Positions 45,025 through 53,304 of a stretch of DNA of 64,000 nucleotides are shown in pieces. Below the pieces are notes generated by a model. The model saw only the letters and a program-made list of their open reading frames with translations. It was not told where the DNA came from and searched no databases. Made by a program: the position numbers and the translations under genes. Source of the stretch: Photobacterium frigidiphilum (lineage in GTDB: Bacteria > Pseudomonadota > Gammaproteobacteria > Enterobacterales > Vibrionaceae). The stretch lies in NCBI RefSeq assembly GCF_003025615.1, contig NZ_PYMJ01000019.1:43123-107122 (forward strand). Reading direction: 5' to 3'. Position 1 is the stretch's first letter, and every line of letters begins with the position of its first letter.

Positions 45025-46245
45025 TTGAAAATATTGATTGTTGACGACCAAACTTTTATTAGGGAAGCAATTAAAAGTGAATTGGTAGGTGTGGATCCGT
45101 TACAAAGTTTTATCTTTTTTGAGGCAGATTGCGGTAATTCAGCCATCGCGTTACTTGAACAATCGACATTAAATACTGAACCTGAATTTGATCTTATCAT
45201 CACCGATCTTAAAATGGAAAATGGTGATGGCCTTGCGATCATCAATTATATGGCAACAACCAAAAGTAAAAATATTCCTTTGGTTATCGTTAGCTCGTCT
45301 GATCAACGTACCTTAGATCTGATCGGTAATATCACGAACAGCTTTAACCTTAACCTTGTTGGCGTATTTCAAAAGCCGTTAAATGTTAATGAAGTACTCA
45401 CTTTAGTGAATACTAAACAGTTTTTAGCCCATGAGGTGCCGGAATCTAAAGCGGAGCAGACTAACTGTAACAGCGCCAATATTGCTTCTTTGCTCAATGA
45501 AGATAATTTATTTCTCTGTTATCAACCTAAGGTCGATATTAAATCTAACAAGCTCATCGGTTTTGAAGTGCTATCGCGGTTAACGATTCAAGGCGATGGC
45601 TTTATCTATCCTGATAAATTCATCCCTCTGATCGAGCAAGCTGGACTTAATTGTCAATTTACTAAATTGGTGCTTGATCAGGCTATTTCTCATTGGCAAC
45701 TATTTCCGGCTTTAAAACAGTATGGTCTGTCTATTAATATCAGCGCTAGCGATCTTTTGTCAGAAGAACTCATTAATCACTTGATTGCTAAACATTTAGC
45801 CGCAAGTGATATTCAGCTTATGTTGGAGCTAACAGAGTCACAACACACCATTAATCAAGAGCGTTCTTTGCAGGCGATTGCTAAATTGATCATTAATGAT
45901 ATTCCGATCTCGCTTGATGATTTTGGTAAAAGCTACTCCACTTTCGATAGGCTTGATAGCATTCCGTTTGAAGAAATCAAAATAGACAAAGACTTTGTTT
46001 CAGATCTCGACTCCAATCTTCAGCACCAAGCTATTGTTGAATCGACCATTGCTTTAGCGAAAAAACTCAACGTTAAAGTGGTTGCAGAAGGGGTAGAAAC
46101 GTTAGGTGTACTGAATCGATTACAGCTATTAGGTTGCCATACTGCGCAAGGATATTACTTTAGTCCGCCAATAGAAGGGCGTTATTTAATGACATGGGTA
46201 AATGACTATAACCATCAAGGTGAGGTTAAAAATGCTAACCACTAG
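45025..46245 (+). CDS. Response regulator with EAL c-di-GMP phosphodiesterase domain
   Basis: 406 residues. A receiver domain (D7/D8, phospho-acceptor D61 in LIITDLKMENGD, K in FQKPLNVNE) is followed by an EAL domain: FEVLSRL (E181, an EVL variant of EAL), NISASDLLSEEL, ELTES, SLDDFGKSYSTFDRL, KIDKDFV, VAEGVET and QGYYFSPP. The catalytic acidic residues are present, so activity is likely, controlled by phosphorylation. It overlaps the Hpt gene by 14 nt. Confidence 0.92.
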   Translation: MKILIVDDQTFIREAIKSELVGVDPLQSFIFFEADCGNSAIALLEQSTLNTEPEFDLIITDLKMENGDGLAIINYMATTKSKNIPLVIVSSSDQRTLDLIGNITNSFNLNLVGVFQKPLNVNEVLTLVNTKQFLAHEVPESKAEQTNCNSANIASLLNEDNLFLCYQPKVDIKSNKLIGFEVLSRLTIQGDGFIYPDKFIPLIEQAGLNCQFTKLVLDQAISHWQLFPALKQYGLSINISASDLLSEELINHLIAKHLAASDIQLMLELTESQHTINQERSLQAIAKLIINDIPISLDDFGKSYSTFDRLDSIPFEEIKIDKDFVSDLDSNLQHQAIVESTIALAKKLNVKVVAEGVETLGVLNRLQLLGCHTAQGYYFSPPIEGRYLMTWVNDYNHQGEVKNANH

Positions 46246-46540
46246 CCAATGTACCCATACAAAAGTAATGTCGTTCTTTAATGATTACTCTGAAGAGAAC
46301 AAACGACGCCTGTATAACGTGTTAACAGAAGAGATTGATATGCTGTTAACTCAAGCTATGGCATTAGATAGTACTCAACGTGATGAGGTTGCGGCTCTGC
46401 AGCACAAATTCAAAGGGATTTGTCGTTATTTGAACATTGAAAGTGACATGATTAAGTTAGCAAAAGAGACCAAGAGTGAATTGGTTGCTAATACCCTTAC
46501 TTTACAACAACTATTAAATGACATTGAAAGTGAGATTTAG
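46232..46540 (+). CDS. Hpt-like phosphotransfer protein
   Basis: 102 residues from the ATG at 46232 (GAGG six bases upstream). All-helical; the segment AALQHKFKGICRYLNIESD resembles the Hpt site HxxKG, putting the phospho-histidine at about H58. It is flanked by a receiver-EAL gene and a hybrid kinase (23-nt overlap with the latter), the expected partners of an Hpt. The family match is short, so this rests partly on context. Confidence 0.68.
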   Translation: MLTTSQCTHTKVMSFFNDYSEENKRRLYNVLTEEIDMLLTQAMALDSTQRDEVAALQHKFKGICRYLNIESDMIKLAKETKSELVANTLTLQQLLNDIESEI

Positions 46541-48581
46541 TCGTGTTGCTTGCATTGTGCTGTTAATAGGCTTAGTCGTTACGACGCTGATTAATACCGC
46601 ATTATGGAATTATGCCCAGAATGAGCTTAATAAACAGTATCAATATAAGTCTGATCTTGTATTGGACTCTTCAAGAGAGATGTTGATACAGCACCGTATT
46701 ATGACCGATGCATTACGCGCATTCTTTAACGCCTCTAACGAAGTCACTGAAGTGGAGTTTGCGTTATTTGCCCAAAATTTATTAAAGATCAAATCGGCGG
46801 TGGCTTTCACGCTGAGTCCGGTTTTAACGCCAGTACTTATATCTGATCCCGTATTTAAATCTGCGATAGAAAAAGGCAAAGCGGAAACAGATGAGAAGGG
46901 TAATATTACCTACCTAATCGATAACTTTTCATCAATAGTGATTAAAATTGATGAACCGAAGATGCCCTATATCGTTTATGCGATATCCCATCAAAAGATC
47001 CAACAGCGTATCGATCAGCATAGCGATGTATGTGCCCGCCTTACATTTGGTGGTATTACGCTATTTAACCGTGGTTGCGACAAAGAACAAGACTGGACTG
47101 CGATGTTTGGTTTTCATTCCGAGCAATTTGTTGATTTGCCTGAATATGGTACGAGCTTTAACTTGGCCGTTGATTATGTACCGACGAAAAAAGAGTTATT
47201 AGGTATAAGCTTGCTCATTTTAGCGATTACATTGCTTGGCGTTGGCTTGTCGGTCTTATTTTTTATTCTTGTGCAACATCGGATCAATATAAATAAACAG
47301 CGCATTGAAACAAATTTAAAATTTGCCTTACTGTCTACCCTCAATCATGAGATCAGAACACCCATTAATGCCGTATTGGGTTATGCCAACATGCTCAACA
47401 ATATGGCTTGCGATGATGCGCAAAGGCAAAATACGGTAGAGAAAATTATCTGGTCGGCGAACCTGCTGAATAGTGTCGCGCAAAATACCCTCACTTATAC
47501 CAAAGCGTCTTCAGGTAGCTTGACGCTCTATTATGAGAAGGTCGATTTGATTGAGTACTTGTATAAAATTGATGATTATTACCGAGCATTCGGTAGCACT
47601 CATAAAAAACAGCTGATGCTAAACCTTAGGGATGCGACGCCACCCCACATTTTGTTAGACACAACCAAGTTTTTTCAATTGACCACCAACCTTGTTAACA
47701 ACGCCTTTAAATACAGTAGCGGTGATACTGTTATTTTAGATATTAAAGTTAAGGCGATTAAAGACATTGCTAATCGGCGTAATGCCGTGTTGTGCACGCA
47801 AGTGGATGGCTTCATTCGGGTTGCAGTAAGAGACTTTGGTAAGGGAATGTCAGCGGCATCTCAGCAAGCGTTAAGTAAGCCATTTACCACTGACGATAGT
47901 TCGCCAACAGCGTTAAAATCAGGCGTTGGCATCGGTTTATATACGTGTAAAACAGTGATCGAAAGTGTGGGTGGCGCAATCAAAATCCGCAGCCGAAAAG
48001 GAAAGGGCACCTTAGTGATATTTCATTTTCCATACCGCGTTTGTTCGGAAACCGAAGAGCGCGTTCTTGTGCCGCAAGATAATGTGGCACCCGCGCGGCA
48101 ACATGGTAGGCCGTTACAAGTACATACTGCTCAGTTTATTGAGCAACAAAGCACTGTAACTAAACGGCAAGGGCGCGTGTTGCTGGTGGATGATAATCGC
48201 TTTAACTTAGAAGTGTGTAAGGCGATGCTTGAAGACGAAGGCTTTGATGTTACCACAGCAGAAAACGAACGTGAGGTTTTCTCTGCAATGGCTGCACTGA
48301 GTGACAGTAGCGTCGCGTATAATGACGTTACGCATAATGACGGTGCGGTATACAATGAGCTAATCATCTTAATGGACTACATGCTAGCAGAAACCGATGG
48401 CTTCACGCTGATTGAATCGATGAAAGCTAAGGGCTACCGCCAACAGCATTATTTTATTTTATCAGCCCATACTGAAGATGAAATCCAGAAGGTTAAAACA
48501 TTTACGGATATAGCATTTCTACAAAAGCCGCTAGACATTACATTGCTTAAGCAAAAATTACCTACAGGCACAATGGTTTAA
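46518..48581 (+). CDS. Hybrid sensor histidine kinase
   Basis: 687 residues. Two membrane helices (about 9-29 and 228-250) bracket a periplasmic sensor. The HisKA domain has H277 in LLSTLNHEIRTPINAVLGY; the catalytic domain has LVNNAFKYS, DFGKGMS and GVGIGLYTC. A C-terminal receiver domain (VLLVDDNRFN, acceptor Asp about 618 in LIILMDYMLAETDG, K in LQKPLD) completes a phosphorelay. Overlaps the Hpt gene by 23 nt. Probable route: kinase H to own receiver to Hpt to REC-EAL. Confidence 0.9.
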   Translation: MTLKVRFSRVACIVLLIGLVVTTLINTALWNYAQNELNKQYQYKSDLVLDSSREMLIQHRIMTDALRAFFNASNEVTEVEFALFAQNLLKIKSAVAFTLSPVLTPVLISDPVFKSAIEKGKAETDEKGNITYLIDNFSSIVIKIDEPKMPYIVYAISHQKIQQRIDQHSDVCARLTFGGITLFNRGCDKEQDWTAMFGFHSEQFVDLPEYGTSFNLAVDYVPTKKELLGISLLILAITLLGVGLSVLFFILVQHRININKQRIETNLKFALLSTLNHEIRTPINAVLGYANMLNNMACDDAQRQNTVEKIIWSANLLNSVAQNTLTYTKASSGSLTLYYEKVDLIEYLYKIDDYYRAFGSTHKKQLMLNLRDATPPHILLDTTKFFQLTTNLVNNAFKYSSGDTVILDIKVKAIKDIANRRNAVLCTQVDGFIRVAVRDFGKGMSAASQQALSKPFTTDDSSPTALKSGVGIGLYTCKTVIESVGGAIKIRSRKGKGTLVIFHFPYRVCSETEERVLVPQDNVAPARQHGRPLQVHTAQFIEQQSTVTKRQGRVLLVDDNRFNLEVCKAMLEDEGFDVTTAENEREVFSAMAALSDSSVAYNDVTHNDGAVYNELIILMDYMLAETDGFTLIESMKAKGYRQQHYFILSAHTEDEIQKVKTFTDIAFLQKPLDITLLKQKLPTGTMV

Positions 48582-48640
48582 ATAGAAATCATACGTCATC
48601 CCATTTATGATGAAATCAGTTTAATTAATAAGTCTTCCTC

Positions 48641-50353
48641 ATGTCAGCGACTACCTCTTTTTACGACCAAAATACGACAATGCTCTGTGAGCAATACAAC
48701 TCTCTAGCATTTGAAACGGTACACCAAAGCTGGAAGGCATTCTGGCCGCATAAAGGCGACAGAGTTCTCGATGTTGGTGCTGGCAGTGGGCGTGATACTA
48801 AGTGGATGGCTGAGCAAGGCTGTGAAATCATTGCGCTTGAACCTTGTGACTCTTTTCGTCAGGTTGGTAGTGCGTATACAGGGGCCGCTGTCACTTGGTT
48901 AGACGACGCACTGCCCGCATTAAGCAAAACTGAAAATCTTGGAATGCGTTTTGATCTTATATTGGTTAGTGCCGTTTGGATGCATCTTGCCCCTAGTCAC
49001 AGAGAACGCGCCTTTCGTAAACTCTCTAATTTGTTAGCCTCGAATGGCAGACTCGTTATCACTCTCCGTCATGGTGAATTTAAAGATTCGCGCCAAAATT
49101 ATGGTGTGTCTGTCGAAGAATTAGAGCAGTTCGCTAAAAACAGCGCTTTGTTGGTTAGGCATATCAGTAGTAGTGATGACTCACTTAACCGCGATGATGT
49201 GCATTGGCAAACCGTTGTCATGAGTTTACCCGATGACGGATCTGGTGATCTTAAACGAGTACGGCACATTATTGTGAACGACAACAAAGTCGCAACGTAC
49301 AAATTGGCGTTACTTAGAACCTTATTACGTGTGGCCGATGCCCATGCTGGTGCTGTTATTGATCGTAGCGATGGCAAAATTACGATTTCTGCCGGCTTGG
49401 TTGCCCTTTATTGGATACGTCAGTTTAAGCGTTTGATTGATATTAATATTGATGGTGTTGAAGGTATTCAGCAAAGTGCAAATAGCAGCAAAGGGCTGGG
49501 ATTTGTCAAAGACGATGGTTGGAATCAACTAAAGCATTTAGCGGCAGATGATTTAACCATAGGTGCGATGTTTTTGGGGAAAGAAGCAAAAGCACTACAA
49601 AAAACGTTTACTCATACCCTGACGACGATTAAGAGCGGCCCAGTTACCTTCATATATCAAGGTGACAAAAACAATCGATTGTTTGAGATTATTCCTCCCA
49701 CGGTAAAGCGTAAGTCTTTAGATTCGTTAGTTATCGATGGTGATTTTTTAAGTAGTTTTGGCAGTTTTGTATTAGATGAAAGTTTGTGGGAGTGCTTCCG
49801 CCTATATAACTCATGGATCGAGCCACTGGTTGTGAACCAATGGATACTGGAGATGCAGCGATTTGAGTTAAATCGTCGGCGTAATATTACGCTGCAAACC
49901 TACCATGATTGCTTAGTGTGGATAGATAAAGACCACGACACGAGAGATATACGTAAGCGGGTTGAACAATTACGCCAGCAAAGTGTAGATATACATAGTG
50001 TATGGAGCGGGCGTAAGCTCAAAGATGAATATCACGTTGATCATTGCCTCCCTTTTGCTTACTGGCCCAACAATGATAAATGGAATTTGCTACCAACAAC
50101 AGCTAGCGAGAACCTAAAAAAGAGCGACAAACTGCCCACAGCTTATCGCCTACAAGCCTCAAAAAACCGAATTCTGGATTGGTGGAATCTCGCTTGGGGG
50201 CAAGAAGAATCACTACAAACACGTTTCTTTTCAGAAGCCGCTTTAACCTTGCCAAATATCCCACCGCAATGCCAAGACTTTGAACTTGTTTTTGAAGCAA
50301 TGGGGTTACAGGTGCGAGGAGTCAAAAGCAGGTTATTAGTCAGCGAGTGGTAA
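48641..50353 (+). CDS. Methyltransferase-HNH nuclease fusion protein
   Basis: 570 residues. Residues about 1-200 are a class I SAM methyltransferase: motif I VLDVGAGSGRD, then IIALEP, and DLILVSAVWMHL; there is no DPPY, so it is not a typical DNA amino-methyltransferase. A central region (about 205-400) begins with NDNKVATYKLALLRTLLRV, a segment that recurs in HNH nucleases. The C-terminal HNH domain (about 460-505) has YHVDHCLPF...WNLLPTTASENLKKSDKLP, with the metal-binding His and Asn positions intact. No partner gene is adjacent. It lies between the phosphorelay operon and the integrase stub beside ssrA, so a mobile restriction- or defence-like role is inferred. Confidence 0.72.
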   Translation: MSATTSFYDQNTTMLCEQYNSLAFETVHQSWKAFWPHKGDRVLDVGAGSGRDTKWMAEQGCEIIALEPCDSFRQVGSAYTGAAVTWLDDALPALSKTENLGMRFDLILVSAVWMHLAPSHRERAFRKLSNLLASNGRLVITLRHGEFKDSRQNYGVSVEELEQFAKNSALLVRHISSSDDSLNRDDVHWQTVVMSLPDDGSGDLKRVRHIIVNDNKVATYKLALLRTLLRVADAHAGAVIDRSDGKITISAGLVALYWIRQFKRLIDINIDGVEGIQQSANSSKGLGFVKDDGWNQLKHLAADDLTIGAMFLGKEAKALQKTFTHTLTTIKSGPVTFIYQGDKNNRLFEIIPPTVKRKSLDSLVIDGDFLSSFGSFVLDESLWECFRLYNSWIEPLVVNQWILEMQRFELNRRRNITLQTYHDCLVWIDKDHDTRDIRKRVEQLRQQSVDIHSVWSGRKLKDEYHVDHCLPFAYWPNNDKWNLLPTTASENLKKSDKLPTAYRLQASKNRILDWWNLAWGQEESLQTRFFSEAALTLPNIPPQCQDFELVFEAMGLQVRGVKSRLLVSEW

Positions 50354-50440
50354 GGTTTTGGTCGATGTATAGGAAGTAGGAGCCTAAGATAATTTCATTA
50401 TGCTATAAATACAAAAAAGGACACCCGAGTGTTGAAAATT

Positions 50441-50569
50441 CTATAGGTGAGAACAGTTGGTGCGAACACATAGTTGTAGACCGTCACCGTCAGAGAGAAC
50501 GTAATCTTTCTCTTTGGGTTTGGCGTGTTCGATTTGCTTTTGGTTTAGACGTACTGCTTTAGTGCCCAT
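50441..50569 (-). pseudogene. N-terminal stub of a tyrosine integrase
   Basis: 42 codons from the ATG at 50569 to a TAG at 50441: MGTKAVRLNQKQIEHAKPKE then DYVLSDGDGLQLCVRTN, which is the arm-binding start of P4-type tyrosine integrases. The catalytic domain is missing. It lies about 160 bp from the 3' end of ssrA, the usual place for an ssrA-island integrase. Confidence 0.75.
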
Positions 50570-50594
50570 GCTAACTAGCCTCCAAGCCTATTAG

Positions 50595-50643
50595 TATTCC
50601 AAAATATTACTCCAATTTGTATGGAATACCACTTGGAATACCA
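50595..50643. repeat. Repeated TGGAATACCA motif upstream of the integrase stub
   Basis: TGGAATACCA at 50622-50631 and again at 50634-50643, with the inverse TATTCCA at 50595-50601. Possible integrase or excisionase arm sites, or the integrase promoter region. Confidence 0.45.
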
Positions 50644-50686
50644 AAAGTTGCGGCTACTAGCAAACGCTAATGGATGCTGCCGATAC

Positions 50687-50722
50687 AAAAAAGCCCGATA
50701 ACTCATTGAGTTATCGGGCTTT
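50687..50722 (-). terminator. ssrA terminator
   Basis: GCCCGATAACTCA-t-TGAGTTATCGGGC with the A-run at 50687 onward giving the U-tract on the minus strand. Confidence 0.85.
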
Positions 50723-50731
50723 CCAAACGTT

Positions 50732-51099
50732 TGGTGGAGCTGGCGGGATTTGAACCCGCGTCCAAGAGCAATCCAACCATAGGCGCTACATGCTTAGTCT
50801 ATCTTTATTCTCGTAAGTACACTGCGAACAGACACGCCATGTAAATACATACCAGAATTCTATTTCGCGGTTCACCTCTCTAGTCAAAGGTTCCCTCGCT
50901 ATCTCGTTTGGGTTTGAACTTCTATGAATCCCCGTCTTACAAGCGGAAGCTAGGGTAGAAGTGCGCTAGCAGGTTATTAAGCTGCTAGTGCGAAGTTTTC
51001 GTCGTTTGCGACTATTTTTTTGCGGCTTTTTACGTGGCCAACCGCCCCACGGCATGCTCCACAAGCTTTCTTGATCCTGTCGAATCCTGAATCAGCCCC
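50732..51099 (-). ncRNA. ssrA: tmRNA
   Basis: 368 nt. Acts with SmpB to rescue stalled ribosomes. The 5' end is GGGGCTGATTCAGG and the 3' end is GGTTCAAATCCCGCC then AGCTCCACCA, so the tRNA-like domain and encoded CCA are intact. The tag frame runs from 51009 to 50977 and reads ANDENFALAA followed by two TAA codons. A sigma70 promoter (TTGACG at 51140-51145, TACTAT at 51118-51123, 16-bp spacer) lies upstream. It is on the same strand as, and downstream of, smpB. Confidence 0.97.
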
Positions 51100-51204
51100 A
51101 GAGGTGTAACAAGATGGATAGTAGCATATAAATCTTTCACGTCAACGAAATTACGATTAACGTGGTGGATGTGTATGAAAATCCATCAGTTTACGTTTTT
51201 ATTA

Positions 51205-51681
51205 CTATCGTGTGCTGTGTTTCATGATTCGCTGCTTATCACGATCCCAGTCACGACTCTTAGAATCTGCGCGCTTATCATGCAGCTTTTTACCACGTGC
51301 TGTACCTATCTTTAGTTTAACCCAAGATGCCTTCCAGTACATAGATAATGCAACGATAGTTTGACCTTCACGGTTTACCGCACCCATTAGCTTATCGATT
51401 TCTTTGCGATTCAATAATAGCTTACGAGTACGCGTTGGATCGGCAACAACGTGGGTTGATGCGGCATTCAGTGGTGTGATTGTTACACCTGAAATAAACG
51501 CTTCGCCATCACGCAGAAACACATAGCTTTCGGCAATGTTTACTTTACCGTTACGAATTGCTTTTACTTCCCAGCCTTGTAGTTGAAGCCCGGCTTCATA
51601 ATCATCTTGGATGGCAAATTCGTGTCTGGCGGTACGGTTTTTGGCAATGGTGTTATCTGACTTGTTCGGTTTCTTAGCCAT
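51205..51681 (-). CDS. smpB: SsrA-binding protein
   Basis: 158 residues (E. coli 160). The tmRNA partner: N-terminal [20 protein letters not shown] then [18 protein letters not shown] and the basic tail [19 protein letters not shown] are characteristic. Encoded directly upstream of ssrA on the same strand, divergent from ratA. Confidence 0.97.
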   Translation of the reverse strand: MAKKPNKSDNTIAKNRTARHEFAIQDDYEAGLQLQGWEVKAIRNGKVNIAESYVFLRDGEAFISGVTITPLNAASTHVVADPTRTRKLLLNRKEIDKLMGAVNREGQTIVALSMYWKASWVKLKIGTARGKKLHDKRADSKSRDWDRDKQRIMKHSTR

Positions 51682-51913
51682 GGGGTATCCATTTCTTTAT
51701 GTTGCTATTCCCAAAACAGATGTTCATCAGTTTGGTCGAGTAGAGTGTAATACAGGTTTCTACGTTGTTATGTTGTTGAAAGTTTAACTGTATTCGCTCT
51801 GATTTTGGCTGTTTACCGACTAATGGTATCATTGAGCCACTTCTTCTCATAGATTTTGATTTTATTGCTTTAAAATCTATGTGTAAGGGGTTTGTGAAGC
51901 TTAAGGAGAATCT

Positions 51914-52348
51914 ATGCCTCAGATCAGTCGCTCTGCACTTGTACCGTTTAGTGCCCAGCAAATGTTTGAACTTGTTAATGATGTTGAATCTTACCCTGCA
52001 TTTTTACCGGGATGTTCAGGAACTAAAATTATTGAACGCTCTGATGCGCATATGATGGCTTCTGTCGATGTGTCTAAAGGCGGTATTCGTAAAACCTTTG
52101 TGACTCGTAATCAGCTGATTGATTTTAATACCATCGACATGCAGCTGGTTGATGGCCCGTTTCAGAAGTTAGTGGGCGGTTGGAAATTCATAGAGCTTGA
52201 TGCAACTGCGTGTAAAATTGAGCTGAATTTGGATTTTGAATTTACCAACGGATTGGTGGATGCGGCATTTGGTAAAGTGTTCCGCGATTTGACGAGCAAT
52301 ATGGTAAGTGCCTTTACCAAGCGAGCAAAAGAAATTTATGAGTTCTAA
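51914..52348 (+). CDS. ratA: RatA/COQ10-type START-domain protein
   Basis: 144 residues, a single START/SRPBCC fold: SRSALVPFSAQQMFELVNDV, YPAFLPGC, and the C-terminal VDAAFGKVFRDLTSNMVSAF. Homologues bind ubiquinone (COQ10-like); E. coli RatA was reported as a ribosome-association toxin. Overlaps ratB by 11 nt; the smpB/ratAB arrangement is conserved in gammaproteobacteria. Confidence 0.9.
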   Translation: MPQISRSALVPFSAQQMFELVNDVESYPAFLPGCSGTKIIERSDAHMMASVDVSKGGIRKTFVTRNQLIDFNTIDMQLVDGPFQKLVGGWKFIELDATACKIELNLDFEFTNGLVDAAFGKVFRDLTSNMVSAFTKRAKEIYEF

Positions 52349-52664
52349 TGATAAGTTGATTCATGTAGAGGTTGTATATGCTCTGCCTAATAATCAGCGA
52401 GTGATCAAACTGGCGATTAACTTCGAGACTGATGTTCAAGAGATCATTGAGCAGTCCGGTATATTGGCAATGTTCCCTGAGATCGATTTGAAGAAAAATA
52501 AGATCGGTGTGTACAGTCGTAATGTAAAACTCAATGCGACGGTACGTGATGGCGATAGGATAGAGATTTATCGACCTTTACTTGCCGATCCGAAAGAGAT
52601 CCGTCGAAAGCGTGCTGAACAAGCAAAGAAAGAAGCATTAAAAGCAAAATCTGAGGCGAAATAA
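52338..52664 (+). CDS. ratB: RatB/RnfH family protein
   Basis: 108 residues from the ATG at 52338, overlapping the ratA stop. A ubiquitin-like beta-grasp protein: VEVVYALPNNQRVIKLAI, IGVYSRNVKLNATVRDGDRI and EIYRPLLADPKEIRRKRAEQ are family hallmarks. Role unknown; ends before a bidirectional terminator shared with bamE. Confidence 0.9.
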   Translation: MSSNDKLIHVEVVYALPNNQRVIKLAINFETDVQEIIEQSGILAMFPEIDLKKNKIGVYSRNVKLNATVRDGDRIEIYRPLLADPKEIRRKRAEQAKKEALKAKSEAK

Positions 52665-52717
52665 TACGGTAGCCACGTGGTTTGTTAGTCGCTCTTGACG
52701 TTATAAAGCAGATAAAG

Positions 52718-52745
52718 AAAAAGCTCGCCAATGCGAGCTTTTTCA
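52718..52745. terminator. Bidirectional terminator between ratB and bamE
   Basis: AAAAAGCTCGC-caat-GCGAGCTTTTT; symmetrical. Confidence 0.92.
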
Positions 52746-53102
52746 TTAATTGATGGCAGTTAAGAAGTTTGGTCCAGGCTGATAATCACCTTTCATTCCA
52801 GTTAACTTGTTCTGAGCATCAAACGCCAAAATTAAATTCTTTTGTACGCTGTCTTCATGACCTGGTTGTTGGTAATACACGTAGTACCAAGTGTCAGGGT
52901 AGCTTGGTTCTACAAGCATTGGTGAACCAAGTACATAACGTACTTGTTCTTTGTTCATGCCCATTCGAAGCGTATCAATATCAGATTGCTCAAGGTAGTT
53001 ACCTTGGTTGATATCAATACGGTAAACCAATTTCTCAATTACTGAGCAACCACTAAGTAAGCTTAACGCTAGTGTTAGTGCGGCGATATTTTTCCAACTC
53101 AT
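52746..53102 (-). CDS. bamE: Outer-membrane protein assembly factor BamE
   Basis: 118 residues. Lipobox LSGC (Cys19), then KLVYRIDINQGNYLEQSDID, and MNKEQVRYVLGSPML..PDTWYYVYY typical of BamE/SmpA. A lipoprotein of the BAM complex at the inner face of the outer membrane. Next to recN, as in E. coli. Confidence 0.95.
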   Translation of the reverse strand: MSWKNIAALTLALSLLSGCSVIEKLVYRIDINQGNYLEQSDIDTLRMGMNKEQVRYVLGSPMLVEPSYPDTWYYVYYQQPGHEDSVQKNLILAFDAQNKLTGMKGDYQPGPNFLTAIN

Positions 53103-53304
53103 AGCATCCTGGCTTTTTAGCTTTAACTGCTGCGATGATAAACAAGGTCAACGCAGAAGTAAAAAAAGTGGTAAAGAAAAAACTCTAATTGAGACTGCTG
53201 TCAGCCCCTATAGTTGCATTTCTACTTCAGTTTATTTCATCTTAGCCAAAATGATTAGCGATATGTCTCATTAATCAGAACATAATGCTAATTTATATCA
53301 ATAT

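Noticed and set aside
50732..50760. Far attachment site of the ssrA island within the window
   Set aside because: I looked for a second copy of the ssrA 3' end at lower coordinates and did not find one.
51674..51961. 95-codon minus-strand frame overlapping smpB start and ratA
   Set aside because: No ribosome-binding site, overlaps two real genes, no similarity recognised.
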